DNA of 32,232 nucleotides. It comes from an uncultured bacterium (GTDB lineage Bacteria > Patescibacteriota > Saccharimonadia > Saccharimonadales > Saccharimonadaceae). Both the position numbers and the translations under genes were made by a program. Shown here piece by piece: positions 9,448 to 19,268 of the stretch (positions are counted from its first letter, which is position 1; each line of letters begins with the position of its first letter). The notes under the pieces are model-generated. The model did not search any database, was not told where the DNA came from, and saw only the letters and a list, made by a program, of their open reading frames with translations. The stretch covers positions 1 through 32,232 of the forward strand of contig CAIUMO010000014.1 in the NCBI GenBank assembly GCA_903900345.1, written 5' to 3'.

Positions 9448-10194
9448 TTAACTAATTGCGCGACCGTTTTTGAATGCTTCGACTGCGTTACTTAATACAG
9501 CAATGACATTCTTAGGATTAGAGACGTAATTAAAGTGATATACAGTTCCTTCACCTTCGGTACTAAGTCTGACTGAACCAAAGCCAAATAATTGTTGAAC
9601 AATACCCTTTTGGCTATAACTAACATCCTCAATGTCAGCTAGGCTGACAATTCTTTCACGTTTAGAAAAGAGGCTGGTTTGGACCTCTTGGACCATGCTC
9701 TCGTTAGTCAAAAACACCCTGTTACCACTATAAACACGATAGGATATATATAGGCCTAATACGATTAGTCCTATGAAAGCAAAAATAGCTAAAACCATTG
9801 CTGGCTGATTGACCACTATTCCCATAGCTTCGATTTGTTTAGTCATTAAACCTAGATTAAAGATTAAGACAAAAGACAAAACTATCAAAAACAACCCCAG
9901 TGATAACGGCAACAGCAGTCCGATTGGATGACGACCAATTGACGTAATAATATACTCGCCCTCAGATAAAGTCACACCTGGAAAAGTTTTGGCCGATTCA
10001 GTGTGTTTTATTCTGGTCGAATCACTGATAACTTGCTTTTCTGGATCGGTCGGTCGAATTACATGAACAGCTTGAGTCGTCTGGTTGTCATTTTGCGACT
10101 GGATGACTGGCGGATGAGCGTATAGTGGCTGACCATTGACATCGTAGGCAACTGGCTTGTTATAATCTTGGACTAGTGTTTTTTTAGCATTCAT
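9448..10194 (-). CDS. Membrane protein with bacterial PH domain
   Basis: EGEYIITSIGRHPIG, two TM segments, VFLTNESMVQEVQTSLFSKRERIVSLADIEDVSYSQKGIVQQLFGFGSVRLST (bPH_2/DUF304-like). Confidence 0.7.
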   Translation of the reverse strand: MNAKKTLVQDYNKPVAYDVNGQPLYAHPPVIQSQNDNQTTQAVHVIRPTDPEKQVISDSTRIKHTESAKTFPGVTLSEGEYIITSIGRHPIGLLLPLSLGLFLIVLSFVLIFNLGLMTKQIEAMGIVVNQPAMVLAIFAFIGLIVLGLYISYRVYSGNRVFLTNESMVQEVQTSLFSKRERIVSLADIEDVSYSQKGIVQQLFGFGSVRLSTEGEGTVYHFNYVSNPKNVIAVLSNAVEAFKNGRAIS

Positions 10195-10206
10195 AATCTT
10201 TATTTA

Positions 10207-11241
10207 TTATACCAACTTCTGTTGGTTTCCTTCCTTATTATAAGTTTTTCCGACGTGCTTGTGGCCCTTGGCAGTAACACGACGTCCACGTGGCGTTCGT
10301 TCGATAAAGCCAATCTGCAACAAATATGGTTCGTAAAAATCTTCGATTGTTGTTGCTTCGTCACCTGTCAAAGCCGCAATTGTATTAAGTCCAACTGGAT
10401 TATTGCCGTAATTATCAATTATCCTATTTAGCAGATTTCTGTCACCTGGGTCTAAACCAAGCTCGTCAATTTCAAGTAAATTAAGTGCCGCTGTCGTAGT
10501 TGGCACGTCGATAATACCATCACCGTTAACATCAGCGTAATCACGCACCCTCTTTAGTAATCGATTAGCAATTCGTGGCGTCAAGCGAGCCCTGGTTGAC
10601 AATATCTCAGCTGCCTTGGTGTCAATTTTGCTGCTTAATATATTTGAGGCTCGCTTAATAATACGCGCGATTTCATCTGGTGTGTAAAATTCTAGTCGAT
10701 GAATAATTCCAAAACGATCACGGAGCGGCGCCGTCAAAGCACCAGTTCGAGTCGTTGCCCCAATAACGGTAAACTTTGGTAAATCAAGCCGCACACTGCG
10801 AGCTGCTGGCCCTTTACCGATCATAATATCTAACTTGAAATCTTCCATAGCGCCATATAAAACCTCTTCGACCGATCGCCCCAATCTATGAATTTCATCA
10901 ATAAATAATATGTCACCATCCGACAGATTAGTTAAAATACTTGCCAAATCACCAGCTCGTTCGATAGCCGGCCCAGCCGTAATCCGAATATTCTTGCCCA
11001 TTTCATTAGCAATAACCGTCGCCATAGTTGTCTTGCCAAGTCCTGGCGGACCATACAACAAGACATGGTCAATTGGCTCGCCACGCTTTTTGGCAGCATC
11101 AATTGCTAACTTTAAATTGTTTTTTAATCGATCTTGACCAATATATTCATTAAAACTTTGCGGTCGCAGAGTAATCTCGATCTTTTGTTCATCAACATCG
11201 TCACTACTGACCGACGCATCAATTATTCGTTCGATAGCCAT
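10207..11241 (-). CDS. ruvB: Holliday junction branch migration ATPase RuvB
   Basis: [58 protein letters not shown]-terminal winged helix [13 protein letters not shown]. Confidence 0.98.
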   Translation of the reverse strand: MAIERIIDASVSSDDVDEQKIEITLRPQSFNEYIGQDRLKNNLKLAIDAAKKRGEPIDHVLLYGPPGLGKTTMATVIANEMGKNIRITAGPAIERAGDLASILTNLSDGDILFIDEIHRLGRSVEEVLYGAMEDFKLDIMIGKGPAARSVRLDLPKFTVIGATTRTGALTAPLRDRFGIIHRLEFYTPDEIARIIKRASNILSSKIDTKAAEILSTRARLTPRIANRLLKRVRDYADVNGDGIIDVPTTTAALNLLEIDELGLDPGDRNLLNRIIDNYGNNPVGLNTIAALTGDEATTIEDFYEPYLLQIGFIERTPRGRRVTAKGHKHVGKTYNKEGNQQKLV

Positions 11242-11822
11242 TAGATATTACCTCTTAAAGCCTGAGTGACACGAGCCGCAGTTGATAGTTCAGTCGAGAC
11301 ACCTTCTAAGGCCTTAGTTGCGTCGTTTAAGCTATAGCCAAGTGCCATTAACGCTTCCAAAGCTTCGTCGTTACTGGATATAATATTCGACAAACCAATA
11401 TTATTGATATCACTACGAATGGCATGACCGACCTTGTCTGACAAATCAATTACTACTCTTTCGGCGGTTTTTTTGCCAACACCACTGGCTCTAACAATAA
11501 AGGCTGCGTCACTGTTGGCGATGGCATTACGAACAGCTTCGATTTCACCAAGTGACAAGATCGCTAAGGCGGCTTTGGGACCAACACCTTGAACTGTTAT
11601 TAGCAGTTCAAATAATTTCTTAGCAATGAGGCTCGAAAAGCCGAATAAATCTTGGCTTTGTTCACGAATATGATGATAAGTATAGAATTTAATTTTTGAT
11701 TCCAATAGGGTTGCTTCGAAGTCTCCGGCTGCAACCTGAACTTCATAACCAACGCCATTAACATCAACGATCACTGATGATCCAAACTTTTCAACAACGG
11801 TTCCAAAAACATGCGCAATCAT
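11241..11822 (-). CDS. ruvA: Holliday junction branch migration protein RuvA
   Basis: [54 protein letters not shown]. Confidence 0.96.
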   Translation of the reverse strand: MIAHVFGTVVEKFGSSVIVDVNGVGYEVQVAAGDFEATLLESKIKFYTYHHIREQSQDLFGFSSLIAKKLFELLITVQGVGPKAALAILSLGEIEAVRNAIANSDAAFIVRASGVGKKTAERVVIDLSDKVGHAIRSDINNIGLSNIISSNDEALEALMALGYSLNDATKALEGVSTELSTAARVTQALRGNI

Positions 11823-12304
11823 ATCTTCATTATACCAGGGGTCATTAGATAATGGGTAATTGCGACCGCCAAAGCATCGGCGCAGTCATCTGGTTTTGGA
11901 ACTTCCGATAGTCCCAATTGGATTCGCACCATCTCTTGAACCTGCTTTTTGTCAGCTTTACCGTAGCCAGTAACAGTTTGTTTGATCTGAAGTGGCGTAT
12001 ATTCGGTAATCGGCAAGCCACCTTTACGACCAGCCAGCATCGCCACACCTCTGGCATGTGACACACTCATAGCCGTTGTCACATTTTGGGAAAAGAAGAG
12101 TTTTTCAATCGACATAAAGTCAGGCTTAGTGTCGGCAATAATTTCAGTTAAACTATCAAAGATATCCTCTAGTCTGACGTCTAGTGGTGTATGTGCAGGT
12201 GTTGTCACCACGCCAGCATCAATCATTTTCATTTTGCCTTTCGCAACTTCAATCACGCCAAAGCCCAAAATGCCAGTGCCAGGATCAATACCGATAATTC
12301 TCAT
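11819..12304 (-). CDS. ruvC: Holliday junction resolvase RuvC
   Basis: MRIIGIDPGTGILGFGVIE, SIEKLFFSQNVTTAMSVSHARGVAMLA, KPDDCADALAVAITH. Confidence 0.97.
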   Translation of the reverse strand: MRIIGIDPGTGILGFGVIEVAKGKMKMIDAGVVTTPAHTPLDVRLEDIFDSLTEIIADTKPDFMSIEKLFFSQNVTTAMSVSHARGVAMLAGRKGGLPITEYTPLQIKQTVTGYGKADKKQVQEMVRIQLGLSEVPKPDDCADALAVAITHYLMTPGIMKI

Positions 12305-12318
12305 ATCTTTAGTATAGG

Positions 12319-14277
12319 CTATTTGGTTAAATGTCGAAATGAAGCTAGCTTTTGAAACAAAGCCGCAATATTACTACGCCATTCCCATAACCCATAAATA
12401 ACCGCCACCAAACCAACACCAGCCAAAGACCACCACAGGATGTAATTATTCTCAGGCAGAGTTGTTTGCTTGGGTGCATAATCAGCCCCTGGAATGGTAC
12501 TGACTATGTTTCGGCAACGATTAGTGTCAGGATTACGCTCCTGGCCTTCCTTGCATGGTGTTAAATCGCTAGTCCCTAAAACCGTCGTTGCGACCGATCG
12601 ACAGCGATTGGTATCGGGATTACGTTCCTGGCCTTCGGCACAAGGTGCTAATGCCACAACGTCCGATACAATGCTTCGGCAACGATTGGTTTCTTCGCTA
12701 CGATATTGACCATCTTTGCATGGCGTCAAAGTCGAACTAGTTGTAATAATCAGCCGACAACGATTAGTCTCGGGACTACGATATTGATTAGCAGCACAAG
12801 GTTGCAAATTACTTTCAGTGATTATCTCAGGTTCAGATTCAATTAATGACGGCAAATTAACGTCGTTTGGAGTTGGCTGATTAGTATATTGCCAAATACT
12901 GTCAACCAAAGCCCAGGCCATACCATCACCAGGGTTATCATACACAGGCGTTTCATCAATCACAACGTCGTCAATCGAGCTCAGGCGCACCTGACTAGTG
13001 GTATTAACTAATGTAAATTTTATATCAGTATTATAAAATGCCAAATATTGATGCGAGCCAATGTGTAATCCGACCGGAAAACTATACATCTTGGGATCAT
13101 TAATGCCAACATAAATTACATAATTAGTTAAATTAACGTCGGTGTCATTTGGATTATATATCTCAATAAATTCGTTTCCATTATCACTGCCTACAGCATT
13201 TGGCAGTAACTCAGTAATCTTCAGTGGCAACAAATCCAGCACACAGCTATTATCTGCGCTATGTTTGTAGCCATTTGGTAGATCAGCTTGAATATCTGGC
13301 AAATTTAAACATTCATCGTGCCAAGTGCAGTTACTATTACTAACGTCCATATCCTCAGGCACAACCAACTGTAAACCATCAATATTTTGACAGAAATCTG
13401 GCTGACAATCTAAGTTATTATCCAAACCATAGTTAGTCGGAACAGTCAGTTGAAGACCATCCAAATTCAAACAGACGTCAACAGGGATTTGGGTACAATC
13501 ACCAACATCGTCAATCGAATAGCCATCTGGAACAACCATCTGGGTTCCATCCAAGTTTAAACAAACATCGATTGGGACCAAACTACAATTTCCAGCAATA
13601 TCAGATTGATATCCATCTGGAATAAATGCCTGCACGCCATCTAAATTTACACATAAATCCTGCGCTTCATAAATCAGCCCAAAAGCATAATTCACATCAG
13701 CTGATATAACTTCAAAGTCCGCACTATTAATATCATTATCTTGCCGTGTATTCGTTTCAATAGTTTTTCGTGACATAATTTTGCCAGATGCCGGTAGAGC
13801 CGACGGACTATTACCTTCGGCTGACACAGCCGTAGCTCCCCAACCGACTTTATCAATTTCGACACCACTATTATCAATCAGCCGTATATGTCCAGCCACC
13901 CCAGACAAAGTTGCCGAAAATTTAAAATCACTACCAAGATTTGGCCCGGCAATCACGTATTGATTTGAGACAGCAAACGCCGACGCATGACCAGGCAAAT
14001 ATATGTGTAAACTTGCATCATCAACTACAAAACATGTCAATTTATTGCCATGTTGAGTCGAGCTAGCACTAGCATAGTAAAGGCACCAATTGGTAATCTC
14101 AACATCGTTGGCGCTATTGTTGTATATCTGAATAAACTCGTTATTCGCCGATGTCGCATTGCCTAACTGAACCTGGCTGATAATAACATTCGAGCTAATC
14201 GCCTGCGATGATTGTGTGATAAATACAGATAGAATAATCGCAATAGTTAACGACATTATTACATAAAGCTTATGCAT
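12319..14277 (-). CDS. Secreted/anchored surface protein: two lamin-tail-like domains, two families of Cys-rich repeats, C-terminal TM
   Basis: Signal-peptide-like N-terminus; NNEFIQIYNNSANDVEITNWCLYY and GNEFIEIYNPNDTDVNLTNYVIYV (LTD motifs); repeated CLNLDGxQxxVPxGY and PCxxGQxRxxxTNRCR; C-terminal YILWWSLAGVGLVAVIYGLWEW. Confidence 0.75.
   Translation of the reverse strand: MHKLYVIMSLTIAIILSVFITQSSQAISSNVIISQVQLGNATSANNEFIQIYNNSANDVEITNWCLYYASASSTQHGNKLTCFVVDDASLHIYLPGHASAFAVSNQYVIAGPNLGSDFKFSATLSGVAGHIRLIDNSGVEIDKVGWGATAVSAEGNSPSALPASGKIMSRKTIETNTRQDNDINSADFEVISADVNYAFGLIYEAQDLCVNLDGVQAFIPDGYQSDIAGNCSLVPIDVCLNLDGTQMVVPDGYSIDDVGDCTQIPVDVCLNLDGLQLTVPTNYGLDNNLDCQPDFCQNIDGLQLVVPEDMDVSNSNCTWHDECLNLPDIQADLPNGYKHSADNSCVLDLLPLKITELLPNAVGSDNGNEFIEIYNPNDTDVNLTNYVIYVGINDPKMYSFPVGLHIGSHQYLAFYNTDIKFTLVNTTSQVRLSSIDDVVIDETPVYDNPGDGMAWALVDSIWQYTNQPTPNDVNLPSLIESEPEIITESNLQPCAANQYRSPETNRCRLIITTSSTLTPCKDGQYRSEETNRCRSIVSDVVALAPCAEGQERNPDTNRCRSVATTVLGTSDLTPCKEGQERNPDTNRCRNIVSTIPGADYAPKQTTLPENNYILWWSLAGVGLVAVIYGLWEWRSNIAALFQKLASFRHLTK
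12511..12801 (-). repeat. Four protein-level repeats PCxxGQxRxPxTNRCR
   Basis: PCAANQYRSPETNRCR / PCKDGQYRSEETNRCR / PCAEGQERNPDTNRCR / PCKEGQERNPDTNRCR. Confidence 0.9.
13243..13653 (-). repeat. Five protein-level repeats CxNLDGxQxxVPxGYxxDxxxxC
   Basis: CVNLDGVQAFIPDGYQSDIAGNC / CLNLDGTQMVVPDGYSIDDVGDC / CLNLDGLQLTVPTNYGLDNNLDC / CQNIDGLQLVVPEDMDVSNSNC / CLNLPDIQADLPNGYKHSADNSC. Confidence 0.9.
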
Positions 14278-14335
14278 AGCTTAATACTATGCCTTTTTTA
14301 AGCTAGATACAAGCTCTAATCAAAAATACTAAAAA

Positions 14336-15061
14336 CTATTCAGGTAAATCAGCTGTGATATCAGCATTATTGTTGATATTAACAACATCGTCCAAATCAT
14401 CTAGCGCATCAAGGATTTTGATCAACTTTTGCGCACTTTCGACGTCACTAACTTCAATCAAATTATTTGGTACATATTGCAGTTCGGCACCTAGCACAGT
14501 CAAACCGGCAGCGACAATTGCGCTGCGAACTTTGGCTAAATCCTTAAGCTCAGTATAAACAACCAATTCTCCATCTTCTTCGACAGCATCATCAGCCCCA
14601 GCATCCAGTACGGCCAGAAATGCGTCTTCGCCAACTTCTTGAACTCTGATTACACCTTTACGAGTAAATTGAAACAGCACACTGCCAGCATCAGCCACGC
14701 GGCCACCGTTTTTGGTGATAGCATTTTTGACTTCAGGGAATGTTCGATTGCGGTTGTCAGTAGCGGTTTCGATAATAATTCCAACGCCACCTGGGCCCAT
14801 CGCTTCATAAGCAATTTCTTCTAATACGGCAGCATTTTTGTCCGACACACGGTCAATTGCCCGTTGGATATTTGTAGCTGGCATATTAGCTTCTTTGGCT
14901 TTTTCAATAGCCATATAAAGTGTCGAGTTCATATTCGGGTCAGTACCACCACGCGCCGCAATGGCAATTAAATTACCTAATCTGGTAAAAACAGCGCCAC
15001 GCTTAGCGTCTTTGGCGCCTTTTTCGCGTTTGATAGTTGACCATTTACTGTGTCCTGACAT
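14336..15061 (-). CDS. yebC: YebC/PmpR family transcription/translation regulator
   Basis: MSGHSKWSTIKREKGAKDAKRGAVFTRL (start reassigned from 15073 to 15061; GGAG upstream), YEAMGPGGVGIIIETATDNRNRT. Confidence 0.95.
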   Translation of the reverse strand: MSGHSKWSTIKREKGAKDAKRGAVFTRLGNLIAIAARGGTDPNMNSTLYMAIEKAKEANMPATNIQRAIDRVSDKNAAVLEEIAYEAMGPGGVGIIIETATDNRNRTFPEVKNAITKNGGRVADAGSVLFQFTRKGVIRVQEVGEDAFLAVLDAGADDAVEEDGELVVYTELKDLAKVRSAIVAAGLTVLGAELQYVPNNLIEVSDVESAQKLIKILDALDDLDDVVNINNNADITADLPE

Positions 15062-15108
15062 TATAAACTCCACGTTATTTAATATGGTATTTTTTATATT
15101 ATAACAGA

Positions 15109-16563
15109 TTACTCAACCAAGTTCGAGTCCCTTAAGTTGTACTTTGTGACTCGCCACATGTATAAACAAATGCCAACCAAAATTACATAATAAATCGCCA
15201 TCATCCACCATGTTAATTGAACCGTACTGGACACCCATGGCAAACTGGCCAGATATTCAGTGACGCTAACCATGTAATGTAACAGCCACATCGCTGGCAA
15301 GCTGATAATTCCACCGATTGCCGGCAATATTAAACTACCAATACCAGCAATAAATGTCAGCAACATCGCCAGTGAAACCAACGGTAAAACTAGTAAATTA
15401 GATACCACCGCCACGTTTGATAACAGCCCAAACGCCGCAATAATTATTGGCGCCGTGGCAATTTGAGCCGACACGGTTTCAATTAAAACTTGGCCAATAA
15501 AACCAGGTTGTTTGTCGCCAAATAAATATTTCGTCGCCAGTGGAGCCAAAATCATAACACCAGCAAAAGCCGCAAATGATAATTGCCAGCCCAAATCACC
15601 CCAGGCATAGCCAGGATTAATAATTACCGTAATGGCAATTGCAATTAACAGTAAAATAATCGGATGAAATTTACGCCCATAATACCAAGCCGCTAGACTA
15701 AGGCCTGCCACTAATCCAGCCCGTGACATACTGGGACTGACACCAGTTATCGCCATAAAGGCTACAATCATGACACTGGCTGACAAAGCAGACAAATATT
15801 TTGATACTTTTTCGAGTAATCGCCTGGCAAGTCGCACTAATATCGTCAAATTATAGCCGCTAGCGACCACCACATGCGTCAAACCCGCCAGTTGCAACGC
15901 CAATACCAAATCCGCTGGTAATGACCGCCGCTGACCGACCAAAAAGCCAATCCCTAGACTTGATTCAGGATCAGGAATCACCCGTCGCACCGCATCAGCA
16001 AACCAATCTCGTATCACCCTAGCAATATCACCAGGTTGTGGATGAACTATTTTATCAATATTAGCACGATAAATGATGCCAGCAAAATTACCAAAACCAG
16101 TTGTTAATTTGCCACTAACAATTATTTTGTCGCCACGTTTAATATCAGCGTTGCCCGTCGTCACCCACAGGTTCCCTGACATCGCCCTGCCCTTTATTAT
16201 CAAGCTGTCTAAACGAATCACAATTTGATTAGATGTACCGATATCAATATCGTCTTTAACTCTGCCAGTTACTGAAACTGATTGACCATAAAGTGGTTTA
16301 AATTGCGCCAATTCAGATTGCGATATCGATCCGCGCCACAGACCAAAGATTACTCCACTAATTAACACTAATGGCACTAAATATAAATATCGCCGCCAAA
16401 ATGATACAACCATCAATATAATGGTGATTGCCAGACTGATACCAGATGATGTGAAATCATTATCAATATATTGAGCTACGATCACGCCAATGAATATACC
16501 AGCACAATATATAGCGATTAACCAAGATACGTGGAGTTTGCGCTTTAGGACCCACCAGTTCAT
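15109..16563 (-). CDS. comEC: ComEC/Rec2 family DNA-uptake channel protein
   Basis: Multi-TM; LTHVVVASGYNLTILVRLARRLL, GVSPSMSRAGLVAGLSLAAWYYGRKFHPIILLLIAIAITVIINPGYAWGDLGWQLSFAAFAGVMIL competence domain. Confidence 0.9.
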   Translation of the reverse strand: MNWWVLKRKLHVSWLIAIYCAGIFIGVIVAQYIDNDFTSSGISLAITIILMVVSFWRRYLYLVPLVLISGVIFGLWRGSISQSELAQFKPLYGQSVSVTGRVKDDIDIGTSNQIVIRLDSLIIKGRAMSGNLWVTTGNADIKRGDKIIVSGKLTTGFGNFAGIIYRANIDKIVHPQPGDIARVIRDWFADAVRRVIPDPESSLGIGFLVGQRRSLPADLVLALQLAGLTHVVVASGYNLTILVRLARRLLEKVSKYLSALSASVMIVAFMAITGVSPSMSRAGLVAGLSLAAWYYGRKFHPIILLLIAIAITVIINPGYAWGDLGWQLSFAAFAGVMILAPLATKYLFGDKQPGFIGQVLIETVSAQIATAPIIIAAFGLLSNVAVVSNLLVLPLVSLAMLLTFIAGIGSLILPAIGGIISLPAMWLLHYMVSVTEYLASLPWVSSTVQLTWWMMAIYYVILVGICLYMWRVTKYNLRDSNLVE

Positions 16564-16670
16564 AGATTAAGTGTAACATAAGCTTAATTGAAGGTTTGCT
16601 AGCTCTTGAGACTGGTGAGACTTTGTCACGATAATTTTCTTTCAGAAAATTTCGCGATCACACGGACTTT

Positions 16671-16716
16671 CACCAAATAAATATACCCATCAGCCGATGG
16701 GTATATTTATTTGGTG
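16671..16716. repeat. Perfect 21-bp inverted repeat, 4-nt loop, overlapping the tRNA-Lys 3' end
   Basis: CACCAAATAAATATACCCATC-AGCC-GATGGGTATATTTATTTGGTG. Confidence 0.95.
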
Positions 16717-16788
16717 AGGCTGGTGAGACTTGAACTCACGACATCTTGCTTAAAAGGCAAGCGCTCTAACCAGCTGAGCTACAGCCTC
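16712..16788 (-). tRNA. tRNA-Lys(UUU), CCA encoded
   Basis: Minus strand GAGGCTG-TAGCTCAGCTGGTTAGAGC-G-CTTGC(CTTTTAA)GCAAG-ATGTC-GTGAGTTCAAGTCTCAC-CAGCCTC-A-CCA: complete cloverleaf, anticodon TTT. Confidence 0.96.
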
Positions 16789-16824
16789 ATATCTGGAGAA
16801 TATACCATTTTTAGACGCTATTTG

Positions 16825-17307
16825 TCAATGTTTGTGATGTTTGTCAGCCAAATGAGCCGGCTTGGTCAAAAATATATCAACCACCGCAATAATCAAACCC
16901 ACACCGATGATAGCCGTACGATAATTAATCAACCAATTATAGATATTGTTGCCAATACCATGCAGCATCAAAACATGACCAAGTGGCTCAATCAAAAAAG
17001 CTAGCACCAATAGTGTAAATAAGCTAGCACCAATAGCTCGGCCGATAAACGTTTTGTAAGTATAGCCATGAAACAACAAAATACCAGGTGGCAACAACAC
17101 TATAAAAGATAACGTCAGCGCGGTCGTTAATGGACTAGCTGGAATACCCAAAGCACTGGCAATCAGTCCAGCATCAAACCCCCATATTCCACTCAACAAT
17201 GATCCAGCTGCTAAGGCTAAACCTAATAAGCCAAATCGTCTTTTGGTAATGAATGACGGCACAAACAACACGAGAGCGATGACTAGGACAATCAAAATAA
17301 CATCCAT
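16825..17307 (-). CDS. Multi-TM membrane protein, unknown function
   Basis: 160-aa ORF with about 4 hydrophobic segments, 5-bp gap to the DUF192 gene. Confidence 0.55.
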   Translation of the reverse strand: MDVILIVLVIALVLFVPSFITKRRFGLLGLALAAGSLLSGIWGFDAGLIASALGIPASPLTTALTLSFIVLLPPGILLFHGYTYKTFIGRAIGASLFTLLVLAFLIEPLGHVLMLHGIGNNIYNWLINYRTAIIGVGLIIAVVDIFLTKPAHLADKHHKH

Positions 17308-17312
17308 ATTAT

Positions 17313-17792
17313 TTATATTCCCTTCATATCGGTTTGAAAAATAGCCGTCGTATTCGTTCCAATTGCCTTGCCGTCCACCGTACCGGCCGGCAATTCAATC
17401 ACGTACTTGGCGACGCTTTTAGGAGTAAATGTCTCGGAAGTTGAAACATCAGGCGAAGCGTTTTTGACAATATAAACTACCTTTTTATCACTATTAAGCC
17501 AGACAATATCGATTGGTATCTTCATGTCTTTCATCCAAATCCCCCACTTATCTTCTTTGGGGAAAATCATCAAAAGAGCTTGATCAGAAGCCAGCTTGGT
17601 TACGCCAGATAAGCCCTTAGCCCTAGAATTATCATCGGCCGCAACACTGGCGTGAAATACACCATCACCAAATTGCAAACTAACTTTAGACTGTGGCAAA
17701 TTTGGTAATATAATGTAAACAAAAGCAGCAGCGACAGCTATTAAAACACCAGCTATAATTAGCCAAACACCGTGATCTTTTCGATTGCTCAT
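17313..17792 (-). CDS. DUF192 family protein
   Basis: FHASVAADDNSRAKGLSGVTKLASDQALLMIFPKEDKWGIWMKDMKIPIDIVWLNSDKKVVYI; start probably MSNRK at 17792. Confidence 0.85.
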   Translation of the reverse strand: MSNRKDHGVWLIIAGVLIAVAAAFVYIILPNLPQSKVSLQFGDGVFHASVAADDNSRAKGLSGVTKLASDQALLMIFPKEDKWGIWMKDMKIPIDIVWLNSDKKVVYIVKNASPDVSTSETFTPKSVAKYVIELPAGTVDGKAIGTNTTAIFQTDMKGI

Positions 17793-17845
17793 TAACAATA
17801 TAACCTATGAGTTATCATAAGCATATTATAACAGCAAGGCTTAAC

Positions 17846-18757
17846 TTAAGCGCCGACTTTGTCTTTTTTATTGTTACGCTTGGCGTTATTTTCGATATAT
17901 TCAATGATCGGACCGGCAACATTACGTCCGGTTAGTTTTTCAATACCAAATCCAGGGCTGGCATTTACTTCCAAAATAAGCGGACCACGGCTACTGCGCA
18001 TTAAATCAACACCGGCAATATTAAGACCCATGGCTTTAGCAGCCCTAACAGCAATTTTCTTCTCTTCATCAGTTAATTTGATACTTACGCCTTCGCCGCC
18101 TTTATGAAGATTAGACCTGAAGTCATCGTCAAGGCTCTGACGTTTCATGCTGGCAACTACCCGACTACCAACCACAAAGGCACGGATATCGGTACCAGCT
18201 GACTCTTTGATAAATTCTTGCAACAAAATGTTCGTACCGTCATCGTTGGTCAAATAAAATGCCTGCAATACTGATTTGGCGGCTTTTTTAGTCTCAGCCA
18301 AAACTACGCCATTTCCATGCGTACCACGAGCTAATTTAATAATAACCGGCATATCACCTAATTGTTCCAGTAAGTCATCAATATCGGTCGTATTGCGTGA
18401 CACAACAGTCTTTGGAATACCGACACCAGACTTGGCTAACAGTTGTAAACTACGCATTTTATCGCGCGACCGACTAATGGCAATCGAGCTTGAAACGGTA
18501 TATAAACCTTGCATTTCAAGTTGGCGTACAATCGCCGTACCATAAGATGTCATATAAGAGGCAATGCGAGGGATAATAGCATCAAATTTAGCTAAGTCTT
18601 CACCACGATAACTGACAGTTGGGTTATTTTGCTCGATCGAAGCATAGCATTCTTTGTATCTTATAACTTTAACTTGATGGCCACGTTTAATAGCCTCCTC
18701 TTTAAGGCGCTTGGTTGAATAATTACCTGGGCCATTGGATAAGATTGCAATTTTCAT
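17846..18757 (-). CDS. rimK: RimK-family ATP-grasp ligase
   Basis: MKIAILSNGPGNYSTKRLKEEAIKRGH, VIIKLARGTHGNGVVLAE, FIKESAGTDIRAFVVGSRVVASMKRQS, GPLILEVNASPGFGIEKLTG. Confidence 0.92.
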   Translation of the reverse strand: MKIAILSNGPGNYSTKRLKEEAIKRGHQVKVIRYKECYASIEQNNPTVSYRGEDLAKFDAIIPRIASYMTSYGTAIVRQLEMQGLYTVSSSIAISRSRDKMRSLQLLAKSGVGIPKTVVSRNTTDIDDLLEQLGDMPVIIKLARGTHGNGVVLAETKKAAKSVLQAFYLTNDDGTNILLQEFIKESAGTDIRAFVVGSRVVASMKRQSLDDDFRSNLHKGGEGVSIKLTDEEKKIAVRAAKAMGLNIAGVDLMRSSRGPLILEVNASPGFGIEKLTGRNVAGPIIEYIENNAKRNNKKDKVGA

Positions 18758-19197
18758 GATTTTTTCTCCTTATCTACATCAAACTCTTGATTGATACGTG
18801 CGTCGACCAAGATGTTATTCTCTCTTAAAAAACGCCTACCGACTAATATTTCATAGTTCATGTCTGACCTATTAGACAGACCGATTCGAATCCGATAGGT
18901 TACTTCCTTTATAACAATATCTGTGTCAAATAGATAGCGTTTGACGCGATGACCAGTTGAACTGCGTACATAGGATCTGGCATAGCGCGACAACTCCATT
19001 GAATGAGAATGATTGTCCGACGGAGTGAACCTTAAAATATTTTTGCCATCAGATTCTCTTTTGCACTCTTCAATTTTTGAACAATGTAAAGCTCCCGAGT
19101 AGGCTCCGGTATCGATTTTCGCCAGCACGCCGTGAATACCAAGTTCTGGTATATCAACGTGCTCGCAAATTCCAAATATTTTATCGCTTTTATTCAT
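18754..19197 (-). CDS. RimK-linked putative ATP-dependent zinc protease (retropepsin-like fold)
   Basis: LGIHGVLAKIDTGAYSGALHCSKIE, RIRIGLSNRSDMNYEILVGRRFLRENNILVDA; ATGA overlap with rimK. Confidence 0.82.
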   Translation of the reverse strand: MNKSDKIFGICEHVDIPELGIHGVLAKIDTGAYSGALHCSKIEECKRESDGKNILRFTPSDNHSHSMELSRYARSYVRSSTGHRVKRYLFDTDIVIKEVTYRIRIGLSNRSDMNYEILVGRRFLRENNILVDARINQEFDVDKEKKS

Positions 19198-19268
19198 ATA
19201 TACAACTCAGTAATTTAATCTGTATATTGTATCACTTTTTAAAGAATTAGTCAATGTCAATGGCTGGT

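Noticed and set aside
12494-12801. Regularly spaced DNA repeats (CGGCAACGATTAGTGTC...GGATTACG) that could suggest a CRISPR array
   Set aside because: The repeats are in frame and encode the PCxxGQxRNPxTNRCR protein repeat; no palindromic repeat, unique spacers or cas genes.
16671-16716. Simple rho-independent terminator for tRNA-Lys
   Set aside because: Hairpin is perfect but AT-rich, overlaps the mature tRNA 3' end and has no following U tract on the minus strand; reported as an inverted repeat instead.
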